Below, one piece after another: positions 53,176 through 62,265 of a DNA stretch of 64,000 nt (position 1 is the first letter of the stretch; every line of letters starts with the position of its first letter). Where the stretch lies: contig NZ_VJOK01000001.1 of assembly GCF_013302895.1 (NCBI RefSeq), forward strand, positions 7,475,767-7,539,766. Reading direction: 5' to 3'. The position numbers and the translations under genes were made by a program. The DNA comes from Streptomyces albus subsp. chlorinus (GTDB taxonomy: Bacteria; Actinomycetota; Actinomycetes; Streptomycetales; Streptomycetaceae). Below the pieces are notes generated by a model. It was not told the origin of the DNA and did not search any database. It saw only the letters and a program-made list of their open reading frames with translations.

Positions 53176-53779
53176 ACAGGTAGGGGGAAGTGCCGGTGAA
53201 ACGGGCGTGCTGCCAGGTACCGCCATCCCAGTGGCGTGCCTGGGCACTGCCCTCGAAGACGGCCCACCAGTCGGGATTCTCGTGGTCGCGGGCGACCACG
53301 AACTCGCCCGTGATTCGGCCGTTGAGCCGGGGCCCGGGGATGCGGTACTCGGAGACGAACGCCGACGCCTGGTCCGCCGATGCCTTCTCCTTCGCCTCCC
53401 ACTGCCGGAATTCCTCTTCGTCCTCCGCGTCGTGGAAACGAACCCTGCGCCAGCGCGCGGTGTCGAACCCGTCGACGTCCTCCCATTTTGAGGCGACTCC
53501 GACGAGGTCATTCCAGGTGCTCCGGATCTCCTGGAAGCGCGTCAGCCCCTTCAAACTGTCCTCCTGGGCCTTCTGGACAGCTGCGTCGCCGAACTGGTAG
53601 CTGAGGGAACCGGCGAAGCCGGGCACCACGGAACACAAGGCGGAGTTGGTCCGGTACTCCTCGGTGCCGACCCTCAAGTGGTGCTGTCCGTTGAGCCGCT
53701 TCATGAGGAAGGCGGTGAGCGCATCGACGTCGTCGAGGGTGATGTCGACGGCGTAGCGCAGGGGTTCGGCGGTGGGCAT
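53102..53779 (-). CDS. unknown cytoplasmic protein
   Basis: 225 residues from ATG 53779. Coding bias is good throughout. The first half is mixed alpha/beta (LRYAVDITLDDVDALTAFLM, HHLRVGTEEYRTNS); the middle is helical and charged (AEDEEEFRQWEAKEKASADQ); the end has a WWAVFEGSAQARHWDGGTWQ stretch and an Ala/Gln-rich tail. No signal, membrane segment or catalytic motif is recognised. A palindrome at 53846-53866 lies 67 bp before the start. Confidence 0.75.
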   Translation of the reverse strand: MPTAEPLRYAVDITLDDVDALTAFLMKRLNGQHHLRVGTEEYRTNSALCSVVPGFAGSLSYQFGDAAVQKAQEDSLKGLTRFQEIRSTWNDLVGVASKWEDVDGFDTARWRRVRFHDAEDEEEFRQWEAKEKASADQASAFVSEYRIPGPRLNGRITGEFVVARDHENPDWWAVFEGSAQARHWDGGTWQHARFTGTSPYLFSREAALALAHQHAAQQTAGEQPA

Positions 53780-53845
53780 GCGGCGGTAGTCCCTCCCGGT
53801 CTCCGGCGCGCCGACCGACCCGTCGTCGTGTCCCTTGTCTCGCGT

Positions 53846-53866
53846 CGGATAAGGAGAGGTTATCCG
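53846..53866. promoter_or_regulatory. inverted repeat in the promoter region of the 53102-53779 gene
   Basis: CGGATAA and TTATCCG arms (53846-53852, 53860-53866) are separated by 7 bases, a good candidate operator. The rest of 53780-54100 holds no gene that I can support. Confidence 0.5.
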
Positions 53867-54100
53867 TGGCGAGACGCGCCGTGCCGCCCGTTTGCGTGTT
53901 TGCTCGGAGAGGGCGGGGTTACCGACGGCGACCGCCGCCGCTGAGCCGGCGGGAGAAGAGGTCTTCCCTCACTTGGTGAGTGCGTGTTCCTGGTCAGGGC
54001 GGGCGTGACAGACGGGGCAGGAGACGTTGAGTAGCTGGGAGCCGGGCCACCATGCTTTCGTTGCCGCGGTGGGTCCGCCGTTCCTCCTCGTGGCTTCCCC

Positions 54101-54493
54101 GTGGTCGTCTCCCGGACCCATACCAGGGACGGCCGCTGGTGGTACGAGTGCCAGGCGATCCTCCCGGCCCGCCCCGACCAAAACGGCCACGCCTCGCCCG
54201 GGGGCGTTCCGGTGGCCCTCAGCGTCGCCGCGGAGCACATCGCGCCCATCCCGGGCGAGTCCTACGAGCGGGTGCCGAGTGAGGGGGTGGTGGCCGGCCG
54301 CCAGTGGCTGGCGGTGCGCTCTCCGGGTGTGCACGGGGGCGGCCCGTGGTGGCAGCTGCACCACCGCACCTGCTGGCAGGCCCGCGGCGGCTGGTGCCGG
54401 CTGGTCACCACAGCCGAAGCCCGCCGGATCCTGGCCACGCTGTCCCCGGACCGTCTGTGCGATATCTGCCGACCGGACCAACGCACGTCCTAG
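54101..54493 (+). CDS. streptomycete hypothetical protein, DUF6233-like
   Basis: 130 residues from GTG 54101. The sequence (DGRWWYECQAILPARPD, AAEHIAPIPGESYERVP, WWQLHHRTCWQARGGWCRLV, RLCDICRPDQ) resembles small Streptomyces proteins with a WWYE-type opening and a closing C-x2-CRPD, which I associate with DUF6233. The conserved cysteines could bind a metal. The usual N-terminal helical region is missing, so the gene may be a shortened copy. The function is unknown. Confidence 0.6.
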   Translation: MVVSRTHTRDGRWWYECQAILPARPDQNGHASPGGVPVALSVAAEHIAPIPGESYERVPSEGVVAGRQWLAVRSPGVHGGGPWWQLHHRTCWQARGGWCRLVTTAEARRILATLSPDRLCDICRPDQRTS

Positions 54494-54703
54494 ACCTACC
54501 TGCCGGTGGGCTGGACCGGCCCGGCAGCTCATTTCCCGGGTGTTGCCAATCCCCTGGCAACGGTTTCCTCCTCTTCCCTGCTGAAGACGCTCTTACCCCG
54601 TTGCGCGGTGTTGCCGAGGGCTCGATTTGTGCACGCAACACCCCAAGGCCTTGCCAAGCTGTGGCGTCAGATCCGCACATCACATCCAGGTTCGGAGGAC
54701 GCC

Positions 54704-54937
54704 ATGGACCACCCTCTTTTGACCGCCCGGTCCGCCCTTGTTCTGTTACTCGCGCTGCTGGCCGGGCTCGCCGCTGCGGCCTTGACCGTCTGGGCAGGCA
54801 GCGGGGTGCCGCACAGCGTGCTGTGCGGAGCCGGCAGCACCGCCCTGGGGGTCGTCTTCAACCAGCTGGTCGCGCCCGAGCAGCCCGCCCGCGGCTCCCG
54901 CGACACCGACTCTGGGGGCGGTGCCCGTGGGTTGTGA
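54704..54937 (+). CDS. small membrane protein
   Basis: 77 residues from ATG 54704 with CGGAGGA at 6-base spacing. Two hydrophobic stretches (ALVLLLALLAGLAAAALTVW and VLCGAGSTALGVVFNQLVA) and a hydrophilic C-terminus predict two membrane helices. No family is recognised. Confidence 0.65.
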   Translation: MDHPLLTARSALVLLLALLAGLAAAALTVWAGSGVPHSVLCGAGSTALGVVFNQLVAPEQPARGSRDTDSGGGARGL

Positions 54938-55192
54938 CGGAGCTGTAGTTCTTGGGGCTGGTTGCTTTTCTGATCTGGCGTTTTGTGTTTCTGGTGGGGA
55001 TTTGAGGGTGTGGGGAAGGGGTGGGGTGCGGTCGTTCCTGAGTCCTGTGGAGGGTGTTCGGTTTGGTTGTTCGGGGTGTTGAGCAGGGTTTTCGTGGGTG
55101 TGTGGGATTGATCTTGGGTTTGTTGTCGATGGAATGGTGCGTCGAGAGGTAGCAGGTGGGGTGTGCTCGTGTGCGGTGCCCGTTGTTGCTGG
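54938..55192. other. G/T-skewed region beside the Tn7-like genes
   Basis: The top strand is strongly enriched in G and T and poor in A and C, unlike all surroundings, with repeated TGTTCGG and GGGTGTG-like words. It lies immediately beyond the last transposition gene, where a transposon end with transposase-binding repeats would be expected. No matching copy was found at the other side by eye. Confidence 0.4.
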
Positions 55193-56151
55193 TCAGTGGC
55201 GTGTGCGGGTGAGGTAGACGGTCAGTGCGTCGCTGGTGGTGGGGGAGAACTGGGTGAGTTCGAGGCGGCGGCCGATCGCGGTGAGGGTTTTCCTCGGATG
55301 CTGTGCCCGGTGCTGGTGGGGGAGGGTGGCCAGGGTGCGGGCGAGGGTGACGGTTTCGGGGTAGATCACCAGGTCACGGGCCAGGAGCACGGCTGAAGCG
55401 TTTCCCCCACCGTCCAGGTGAGGGTTGACCAAGGCGAGTTGCTGCAGCCGATGGCGCCACCGGTCGGTGAGGTGTTGTTGGTGGTCGTACCAACGGGTGG
55501 TGATCGCGCTTGCCGCCATCCACGCACTCGCGCCCCGTGCATGCCGCTGTAGACGCTGGTGGGCGTGGTGCGCGGCAGCGAGTTCAGGTACAACGCCGGT
55601 GCACAGCGGGGATGTGAGCCTCGGGTCGGGGGCGGCCTGCTCGTGACGGATACAGACGAGCCGGTGCCAGGGCCGGTGGACCCATGCGGTGTCACTCGCG
55701 CCGCGGCTGTGGTGCCGCACGCACATCGTGCATGCCCGTACGGCTTGCCGCCGCCGCTCGACGGGCCGCCAGTGCGCCGTGACCGGGCCAGTAACCGTCG
55801 TGCCGTCCTGGACCAGGCGGGGCAGGGCGTGGGCGAGGTGAATCATCGGGATCCGGCTCAGGTCCGTGACTCGGCGCGTGGCGGTGGGGAGAGGACCAGC
55901 CCGGCTGCGGGGGAGGCGCCGTGCCCGCTCAAGCTGATGCCCAGGCCGTCGCAGAGCTGGGACAGCGTCAACTGGTAGGCATGAGCGAGGCGCCCAAGGT
56001 AGGAGGCGGTGGCTTCGAAGGGCAGCGGCCGGATGCGGAATACGCCTGGGCGTGGGGGTGGGAGCTGCGCCCACGCCCAGGCGGCGGGTGCGTCGCTCCG
56101 CTCGGTGCCGGACGCGGCCGGTAAGCAGGCCGCCAGGAGTGTCCGGTTCAC
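55193..56151 (-). pseudogene. tniQ: TniQ-family target-selection protein, frameshifted
   Basis: GTG 56151 overlaps the tnsC stop. The first 85 codons carry the TniQ opening RIRPLPFEATASYLGRLAHA. Near 55893, in a short G/C run, the frame ends prematurely; adding one base restores TATRRVTDLSRIPMIHLAHA and the remaining 230 codons, with the TniQ zinc-type CTMCVRHHSRG and the HRLVCIRHE segments. TniQ/TnsD proteins bind the target site or couple it to the AAA+ protein. Either the gene is dead or one base was lost in sequencing. Confidence 0.75.
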
Positions 56152-57164
56152 CGGGAGCTGTTCTGGCCCGGTACCCGGGGCCGGTAGTGCTGTTCGGCGA
56201 GGTGGTCGAGCCGGACGGCTTCCAAGATGGTTTTGGTGATGCGTTCGGTGCCGTCCAATACAGCGGTCAGGGCGGCCTGTTTGACCAGCCGCGTAAGTGA
56301 TCCAATCCGCCCGGCGGTGCGCGCGTGCAGGTACGGCGCCAGCCGCACCAGACTCCCGACCCGGTGATGTCGCAGGTCGAGTGCGCCTTCCAGCGCCCGC
56401 ACCAGGTCTTTGAACGGCTCGCGGACGCCGTCGCGGGCGGGGAAGGGATCGCAGTCGACGAGGCCGGCACGTGCGGCGAGCTGCGCCCCGCGCACCCCGG
56501 AGAACAGCGCGGTCCCGGTCACGTCGATGCCCGCGTACACGAACGTCGCCCCGATACGTTCGGTGAGGTCTTTGATCAGGTCGGCGCTCTGGGCGCCGGT
56601 GGTGGTGCGGGGGTTGAGACGGTGGATCTCATCGATCAGTACCAGCCGCACACCCGCCTGCGTGTAGCTGTGGCAGACGCTGTTGACGATTGCTGCCTGG
56701 GACATCCGGCCCGCCACAGGGATGCCGAGGTAGCGGGCGAATTCGAGGGCTAGGGTCTTCGCGCTGGCGGCGGGCGGCACAAGCACGTAGGCGACCGGGA
56801 CCTGCTCTCCCGCAGCCACGGCTGCCGCGTCCTGGCGGCGGGTGTGGGCGAGGTGGCAGGCGCGGCCGACCTGGAGCAGTGCCGTGGTCTTGCCCGCTCC
56901 GGCGGGGCCGGTGACGATCAGGGACGGCCTCGCGGTGACCTGCTGGTGGCGGCCCAGGACCATCAGGGCGCGTACCTGTTTGGCCAGCATGTCGATGGCC
57001 GGAGTACGGATCGTCACGAACTGCGAGTAATAGCCCACCCGTTCCTCGAGGCTGCGTGCCGGCGCCCCCGGTGCGGGAGGCTCGGTCACGGGCGTGGTGG
57101 CGAAGCGGGCGAACCCGTTCCACACCGTCACCGTACCCGGCAGCGCCTGCCCGCCACCGCTCAC
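56148..57164 (-). CDS. tnsC: TnsC/TniB-like AAA+ ATPase
   Basis: 338 residues from GTG 57164, overlapping the tnsB stop by GTGA. Walker A is TGPAGAGKTT and Walker B RLVLIDEIHRLNPRTT; the flanking LGIPVAGRMSQAAIVNSVCH and LIKDLTERIGATFVYAGIDV segments are typical of TniB/TnsC regulators that bridge target DNA and transposase. Length is normal. It overlaps tniQ downstream, so the four genes form one translational unit. Confidence 0.88.
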   Translation of the reverse strand: MSGGGQALPGTVTVWNGFARFATTPVTEPPAPGAPARSLEERVGYYSQFVTIRTPAIDMLAKQVRALMVLGRHQQVTARPSLIVTGPAGAGKTTALLQVGRACHLAHTRRQDAAAVAAGEQVPVAYVLVPPAASAKTLALEFARYLGIPVAGRMSQAAIVNSVCHSYTQAGVRLVLIDEIHRLNPRTTTGAQSADLIKDLTERIGATFVYAGIDVTGTALFSGVRGAQLAARAGLVDCDPFPARDGVREPFKDLVRALEGALDLRHHRVGSLVRLAPYLHARTAGRIGSLTRLVKQAALTAVLDGTERITKTILEAVRLDHLAEQHYRPRVPGQNSSR

Positions 57165-59536
57165 GACATCCTCGGCACGCGCCGCGGGCGCCGCCGGGTG
57201 ATGTTCCGCCGAAGCGACGCCGCGCCTTGAGGCGCCCTCGGTGCCAGGCGGGCCGCACACCACTGCTCCGCCTCCGCTTCGGCGTCCCACAGCCCGTATC
57301 CGCCAGCCGGAGCGGGTGATGAGTCCACGCCGGCTTCCTCCACGACATGCGCCGCATCCTCATCGGTTCCGGCAGCCAGGCCAGCAGCGGCGAGGTCGTC
57401 CAGACTCTCACCCCACCCGGTATCCAGCGCCGCCTTGGTCTGTGACACCCCCGCAGCCTCGGCCCATGCGGGTGGGGCAGCCTGCCCGCTGCTCGCCGCG
57501 CCCGCACCGTCCCCGGCCTCGGTGCCGGTCGCGCCGGATTGCCGTGGAGCGGGCAGGCCGACCGCCAGGCCCTCGAGTACCGCCGCTTTGTCGGGCGGCG
57601 TGACGGAGCTCTTGCGGCCCCGCCGTTTCGATAGCGCTCCAGCTCCTGTCCCGCGGGTGCGGCGCAGGAGCTGGTCGAGGGCGTCGGCGAGGTCGGCCTC
57701 GTGCTGCTCCCGTTCGCCGCGCTGGGCTACTTCGCCCTGGACATGGCGCCACATCTGGTCGTTGAAGGGCTGATGCACGTGGTCGCGGTGGATCCACGGG
57801 ATCTCGTGGAGCTTGCCGTCGCTCAGGCGGACCCAGATCTGGCGGGCATCGTGCGGGTTGTGGTGGACCTCCCATTTGCCGTCCTTGGCCGTCACCTCGG
57901 AGCGCTGGCCGCGGTGGGGGTCGAGGACGTCATGGTCGTAGGTGCGGTAGTCGATGCGGATGCCGCGTTCGGTGATCGGCTGCCAGCGCACCGGCAGCAG
58001 CTCCAACCAGTCGGCTCCAGTCAGCGGCACGGGCACGTACCCGCACAGGGCGATCAGCGCGGCCCACATCTGGTTCGGAGTGAGCGCCGTCTTTGGCAGC
58101 ACAGGGTGACGCAGCCCGTCGTGGGGCCGGTTCTGCCAGCAGACGATCCACTCGTCGAGGAAGTCCTGCAACTGCGGGATCGTCCAACAAGCCTCCGCCT
58201 TCACGTTCTTGCCCCGCCGCAGCGGGTTGGACCCGGTGTGGCCGGCGACGTGCTGACAGAACAGGTCGTTGACCGACCCGAAGGTCCGCTCCACCACTCC
58301 TTTGGCCTGTGGCCGCCGTGGAGGAGCGGGCTGCACACTCACCCCGAGCGTCTCGCACGCGACGACAAAGCTCTCCGAGACATAGATCTTCCCGCGGTCG
58401 ACGACGATCGTCTCTGGCACGATCACCGGCCGGGCTGCCGCGCCCTCCAGCCGCTCATCCAGCGACAGCATCCGCGCATACGGAACCTGCGCCCGCGATA
58501 ACTGCAGCGCCTCAGGCCAACCAGGCCGCGCCGGGTGAGGAACCGCCATCTCGGCCAGCAACAGCGCCGCGTCCACGGCCTTCGTGCCGTGCGGACGCAG
58601 CACCGCGGACAGGATCGACCGCGTCGCCACGTCCACCGCGATCGAGAGCTCAGGACGCCCCAGAGTGCCGTCCTCCAGCACGGCCATGATGTCCAGGCGG
58701 GTGGTGTCGATCTGCACCTGCTCCCCGGGCCGCAGTACCACCGGCGCTGCCGGCCCCCGGCCCGGCGCGGTGGCTGTCCGCGCCCCGTACCCAAGCCGAT
58801 CAGCCGGATCGGCCAGCACGCTCACCAGCCGGTAGAACGACGACCGCGACGGCATCTCCACCACCCCGCGCCCGTGCGTCTCTTCCAGGATCTGCTTGAC
58901 CAGCACCTGGAGCCCCTTCACGGTCCCCTTCGACCGTCCCCGCTGCCGACGCAACCCCTCCAGCACCGCGGCCACGACCTGCTCATCCGCGTAACCCGTA
59001 GGACGGCGGCCACGCACCGGCACCGTGCGCTTATCAACGAGCCCGCACAGCCCCTGCTTGCGATAGGCGAGCCGCATCTTCTGCACCGTCAAACGCGTCA
59101 CCCGCGTAAAGCCGAGCGCCGTCATCTCCTTCGCCTTGGCCGCCTCCCGCTGCGCCAGCGTCCACCGCTCGGGGTCATACTCCTCCCGCATCACCTGCCC
59201 CGCACGGCCGCCTTCAGGGTGCGGCCACCCGGTCTCCACCTCCCGGATGTGCGGCAGCCACGCCAACGCACGCTGCTGCTCTGCCGCCGGCACCGTCTCG
59301 AACAACCCCCACCGCGGCACCACGTCCGGCGCCCGCGCGCCCGCCACCTCAAAGCCCGGATCAGCAAACAACCGATTCAACAACAACGACGTGTCCGTGC
59401 CACCCTCGTCCAGCAGCAACACCCGCTGCCCTTGCAACGCGGCAACCTGAAACGTCTTACCCCGGTAGACAACATGCGCTCCGACCTCCACCACCGGACG
59501 CCGCCCCGTCTCCGTGCCTCCGCCCACCGCGCTCAC
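57161..59536 (-). CDS. tnsB: TnsB/TniA-like DDE transposase (Mu integrase-core type)
   Basis: 791 residues from GTG 59536, overlapping tnsA by GTGA. N-terminal helix-turn-helix segments (about 140-260) precede a retroviral-integrase-type core with VQIDTTRLDIMAV (first Asp), TIVVDRGKIYVSESF (second) and AKGVVERTFGSVNDLF (Glu). A Mu-type beta-barrel region and a long hydrophilic C-terminal tail (from about 600) follow; in Tn7 the TnsB tail contacts TnsC. All three catalytic acids are present. Confidence 0.9.
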   Translation of the reverse strand: MSAVGGGTETGRRPVVEVGAHVVYRGKTFQVAALQGQRVLLLDEGGTDTSLLLNRLFADPGFEVAGARAPDVVPRWGLFETVPAAEQQRALAWLPHIREVETGWPHPEGGRAGQVMREEYDPERWTLAQREAAKAKEMTALGFTRVTRLTVQKMRLAYRKQGLCGLVDKRTVPVRGRRPTGYADEQVVAAVLEGLRRQRGRSKGTVKGLQVLVKQILEETHGRGVVEMPSRSSFYRLVSVLADPADRLGYGARTATAPGRGPAAPVVLRPGEQVQIDTTRLDIMAVLEDGTLGRPELSIAVDVATRSILSAVLRPHGTKAVDAALLLAEMAVPHPARPGWPEALQLSRAQVPYARMLSLDERLEGAAARPVIVPETIVVDRGKIYVSESFVVACETLGVSVQPAPPRRPQAKGVVERTFGSVNDLFCQHVAGHTGSNPLRRGKNVKAEACWTIPQLQDFLDEWIVCWQNRPHDGLRHPVLPKTALTPNQMWAALIALCGYVPVPLTGADWLELLPVRWQPITERGIRIDYRTYDHDVLDPHRGQRSEVTAKDGKWEVHHNPHDARQIWVRLSDGKLHEIPWIHRDHVHQPFNDQMWRHVQGEVAQRGEREQHEADLADALDQLLRRTRGTGAGALSKRRGRKSSVTPPDKAAVLEGLAVGLPAPRQSGATGTEAGDGAGAASSGQAAPPAWAEAAGVSQTKAALDTGWGESLDDLAAAGLAAGTDEDAAHVVEEAGVDSSPAPAGGYGLWDAEAEAEQWCAARLAPRAPQGAASLRRNITRRRPRRVPRMS

Positions 59537-60297
59537 TCCCCATCCCGCATACCGATGCCTGCTCCCGGCCCGTGCCCCGGGCCACCAGCAGCAGGCACAC
59601 AGACCAGCGATCCGCCATGCAGCGACTCATCAAGTCCCGCCACCAACTGCCCCGACCACAAGGCGTGATAGACGACAGGCAAGACCTGCAATGGATCACC
59701 CACCGACACCGCTCCGTCGAACAGCGGGCGCGACACGCCGAACGCCTCAACCACCGCAGCCTGCAGCTCCGGCGCCCCCTGGTACCGGGGATGGCGGTAG
59801 CCCGCCAGCCACCGCAGATTCGTCTCCACCACCGCAGGCAGCGGCTCAAGACGCCGGTACGTCCACCCCACCCGCGCACACGCCGCTTCCAGCACCGCCC
59901 CCGCCCGCTGCACCCCGGTCCCGCCCGCACCCGGTGCGGACGGACAGTCCGCGAACAGCCCGGTGCCGTCGGCGTACCGGGCAAACAACTGCGGCACCCA
60001 TGAGCGCGCCCGGCCATCCGCCTCGTCCCGCCACACGGACCGAACCGGCCGCCCCGCCAGCCCCCTCACCGCCGGATCCCGGTCCAGGACCATCAGTTGC
60101 GTACGCATCGCGACCGACCCGTGGACCACATGCCGCCCGGAACTCGCCGACCACCACCACCCCGGACCCCACCGACGCCCCGGCACCACCGGGAACGCCG
60201 ACACCGGCGCCAGCTCCTCGAACCCCACCGACGCCACCGCCTGCTCCCACACCAGCTGCTCGACCTGCCCCCCAGCACTGCTGAAAGCCACCTCCAC
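59533..60297 (-). CDS. tnsA: TnsA-like transposase endonuclease subunit
   Basis: 254 residues from GTG 60297, chosen because GGGGAGGAAGG precedes it; the frame is open further upstream without a site. The pattern FEELAPVSAFPVVPGRRWGP, AMRTQLMVLDRDPAVRGLAG and SWVPQLFARYADGTGLFADC follows what I know as the streptomycete TnsA-like family encoded before a Mu-type transposase. TnsA cuts the 5' strands in Tn7, allowing cut-and-paste movement. The restriction-type D-(E/D)xK motif of Tn7 TnsA is not obvious (PQL and DCP occupy those places), so catalysis is uncertain. Confidence 0.7.
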   Translation of the reverse strand: MEVAFSSAGGQVEQLVWEQAVASVGFEELAPVSAFPVVPGRRWGPGWWWSASSGRHVVHGSVAMRTQLMVLDRDPAVRGLAGRPVRSVWRDEADGRARSWVPQLFARYADGTGLFADCPSAPGAGGTGVQRAGAVLEAACARVGWTYRRLEPLPAVVETNLRWLAGYRHPRYQGAPELQAAVVEAFGVSRPLFDGAVSVGDPLQVLPVVYHALWSGQLVAGLDESLHGGSLVCVPAAGGPGHGPGAGIGMRDGE

Positions 60298-60559
60298 GCC
60301 CGCCTTCCTCCCCAGCACCACACCGGGCGCCACGCGCAACTCGCAGTCCTCTACGCCGGACAGCCAAGGGCGTACCGGCCGTGGATAACCCGCGAACACC
60401 GCCCGGTCCCACTCAAAAAGGTGATTCTCAGCAGAAGTGCAACCGCGCGATACCGTCCCTCGTACGGCCTGCAGCGCCCCATCCCATACGGGAGGATGAA
60501 ACAACCCGTAAACTGCAGTGAGCCGAGCCTGCCCATGACGCCTGCCAGCCCCCGAGCCC

Positions 60560-60830
60560 GGGCCGCTGCGGCTACAGCCCCCGCCCCTGGCTGCCGTTCC
60601 TCGCCGAGTGCTGCGCCCCGATCAGCAGGCGCCGCTCAACAGCGCAGTGCCCGGGCTGGAAGAAGTCCGGCTCGCGCGGCCACACGATCTCCATGTGCGG
60701 CACCGGCAAGACACTGATCGCGCTGCACACCACCGAGGAACCGAACACCGCCCATCTCCCCATCGCTGCGTCTCTGAACCTGATCGGCCCGCTGCCCCAC
60801 GACGGCGAATCCTTCCCGCACCACGATCGC
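60560..60830 (+). pseudogene. N-terminal fragment of a DEAD/DEAH-type helicase
   Basis: On the strand opposite the transposition genes, the frames give DQQAPLNSAVPG, then WKKSGSRGHTISMCGTGKTL with ALHTTEEPNTAHLPIAASLN and LIGPLPHDGESF. This matches the start of superfamily 2 helicases, with a Walker A GTGKT and the following helix and strand. A frame change occurs before the KKSG part, and the gene stops abruptly, so only about 80 of many hundred residues remain. It lies between tniQ and tnsA, where cargo could sit. Confidence 0.55.
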
Positions 60831-60861
60831 GCCCTCCACCAGCAGCACCCGTCCCGACCGG

Positions 60862-62265
60862 CTACTGCTCCTCTGCCTCTCCGGCCACCCGCAGCACTTC
60901 TGCCGCTTCGTCCGCGGACAGCCCAGCCCACCGGGCCACCTCCTCCAGCCCCACCCCGGCGTTCACAGCGGCCACCATGACCCGCAGCAGCACCTGGTCG
61001 AGTAGACCCGTGCCACGGCTCAGACCCTCCAGCATGTGCCGCGCCACGTCGGCGGTGGTGCCGACCTGCACCCCGCGCAACTGCTGCAGCTGCTCCTCGG
61101 CCTCGCCAAGGAGATTGGTGATCACGAACTGCTGCTCCGCAGGCACCACAGCGCGCCAGTTCGTGCCGGAGCCGGGTGCCTTCTTCTCTCTGGATAAGAC
61201 TCGTAGTCCGGCAGCCATCGTTGATGGCTGGTGTTCCTGCCGCACCCACCACAGGTTCTCGTCGAACCGCCCATACAGCCCGGGCCGCACTCCGGGGCGA
61301 CGGCACAGGCGGACAACGGTCCCCATCCACGCGATCAGCGGGCCCCCGTGGTCGACCGCGATCAGCGGCCCCAGCCACTCCCTTCCCACCCGCTCCCCGA
61401 GCCGACGGCAGAACTCGCCATCCGCAGACAAGGGCCGCGGCCGTTCACCGCCGCTGTCCGCCCATACCAGCTTCCTCATACCCGGATCCAGCAGCGCATC
61501 CGCGACGGCCACCACCTCAGGGAAGATGACCGCATCCCGCCCCACGACCCGCCACCACTCCAGATCTCCGCCCGCGTTGCCGCCCGCAACCTGATGCAGG
61601 CGACGCGGCCAAATCTCTTCCTGCTCCCACTCGTACGCTCCCTCCCACCACCGGGCCACCACCGCATACGCCAGCCCGAACACGTCACCCGGCTCCGCTC
61701 CCACCCGCACCGCGCGCCGGGCCACCCCGAACCACCGGCGCTGCGCCGCGACCACATCCGGCAGACCCCGCAGGTCCAGATACTCCAACTCCTGCTCGGC
61801 GTCCGCGTCCAACAGCCACCGCCCATGCGCCACGCACACCCGCTCCCACCGCTGCGCGTACCGCACCACCCGGGCCGGCCCGCCCGCTCGCCGCGCAGTG
61901 CACAGTCGGCACCCGAACGCCACGGGCCCCACCACCGCACCCCCGACCCGCCACAGCCCCCGCCCCCGGCCGTCCCCTGCCCCGTCGAGCTTGGGATCCT
62001 CCCGCCCCCAGGACGGCAGCGCCCACGCCAACGCTTCCTCCCCAACCCCGGACAGTCCCGCCAGCGCGCGCCGGCCCGCCGAATCCAGCAGCACCTCCGC
62101 ATCCGCCCGCAGCCCGCCACCGTCGTGCCGAGGCCGGTGACCGCGCCACTGCCAACAGGACAGCAGCGCCTTCTCCTCCAACCCGTACCGCTCCGCGATC
62201 CGGCAAAGAAACGACAACGTCGTCTCCCCGCTCACAGGAGACAGACGAAACACCCCAGGAACCAT
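60862..62265 (-). CDS. tniQ: TniQ-family protein (second copy)
   Basis: 467 residues from ATG 62265, preceded by GGGAGG; upstream in-frame starts lack a site. It opens with the TniQ pattern (GVFRLSPVSGETTLSFLCRI, AERYGLEEKALLSCW), contains a FGCRLCTARRAGG Cys pair and WERVCVAHGRWLL, and ends in a helical region VNAGVGLEEVARWAGLSADE that could be a helix-turn-helix. It is longer than the frameshifted copy. It is the first gene of the minus-strand set and separated from tnsA by 564 bp, so it may be expressed separately and serve a different target pathway. Confidence 0.78.
   Translation of the reverse strand: MVPGVFRLSPVSGETTLSFLCRIAERYGLEEKALLSCWQWRGHRPRHDGGGLRADAEVLLDSAGRRALAGLSGVGEEALAWALPSWGREDPKLDGAGDGRGRGLWRVGGAVVGPVAFGCRLCTARRAGGPARVVRYAQRWERVCVAHGRWLLDADAEQELEYLDLRGLPDVVAAQRRWFGVARRAVRVGAEPGDVFGLAYAVVARWWEGAYEWEQEEIWPRRLHQVAGGNAGGDLEWWRVVGRDAVIFPEVVAVADALLDPGMRKLVWADSGGERPRPLSADGEFCRRLGERVGREWLGPLIAVDHGGPLIAWMGTVVRLCRRPGVRPGLYGRFDENLWWVRQEHQPSTMAAGLRVLSREKKAPGSGTNWRAVVPAEQQFVITNLLGEAEEQLQQLRGVQVGTTADVARHMLEGLSRGTGLLDQVLLRVMVAAVNAGVGLEEVARWAGLSADEAAEVLRVAGEAEEQ

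Larger units (their letters stand above)
55193..62265 (-). mobile_element. Tn7-like transposition gene set (tniQ-tnsA-tnsB-tnsC-tniQ)
   Basis: Five minus-strand genes encode, in order of transcription, a TniQ-family protein, a TnsA-like endonuclease, a Mu/Tn7-type DDE transposase, an AAA+ regulator and a second TniQ. The last four are joined by GTGA overlaps. The coordinates cover the genes only; the real ends and target duplication were not found. No CRISPR array or Cas gene is present. The second tniQ has a frameshift, so the element may be immobile. Confidence 0.75.
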
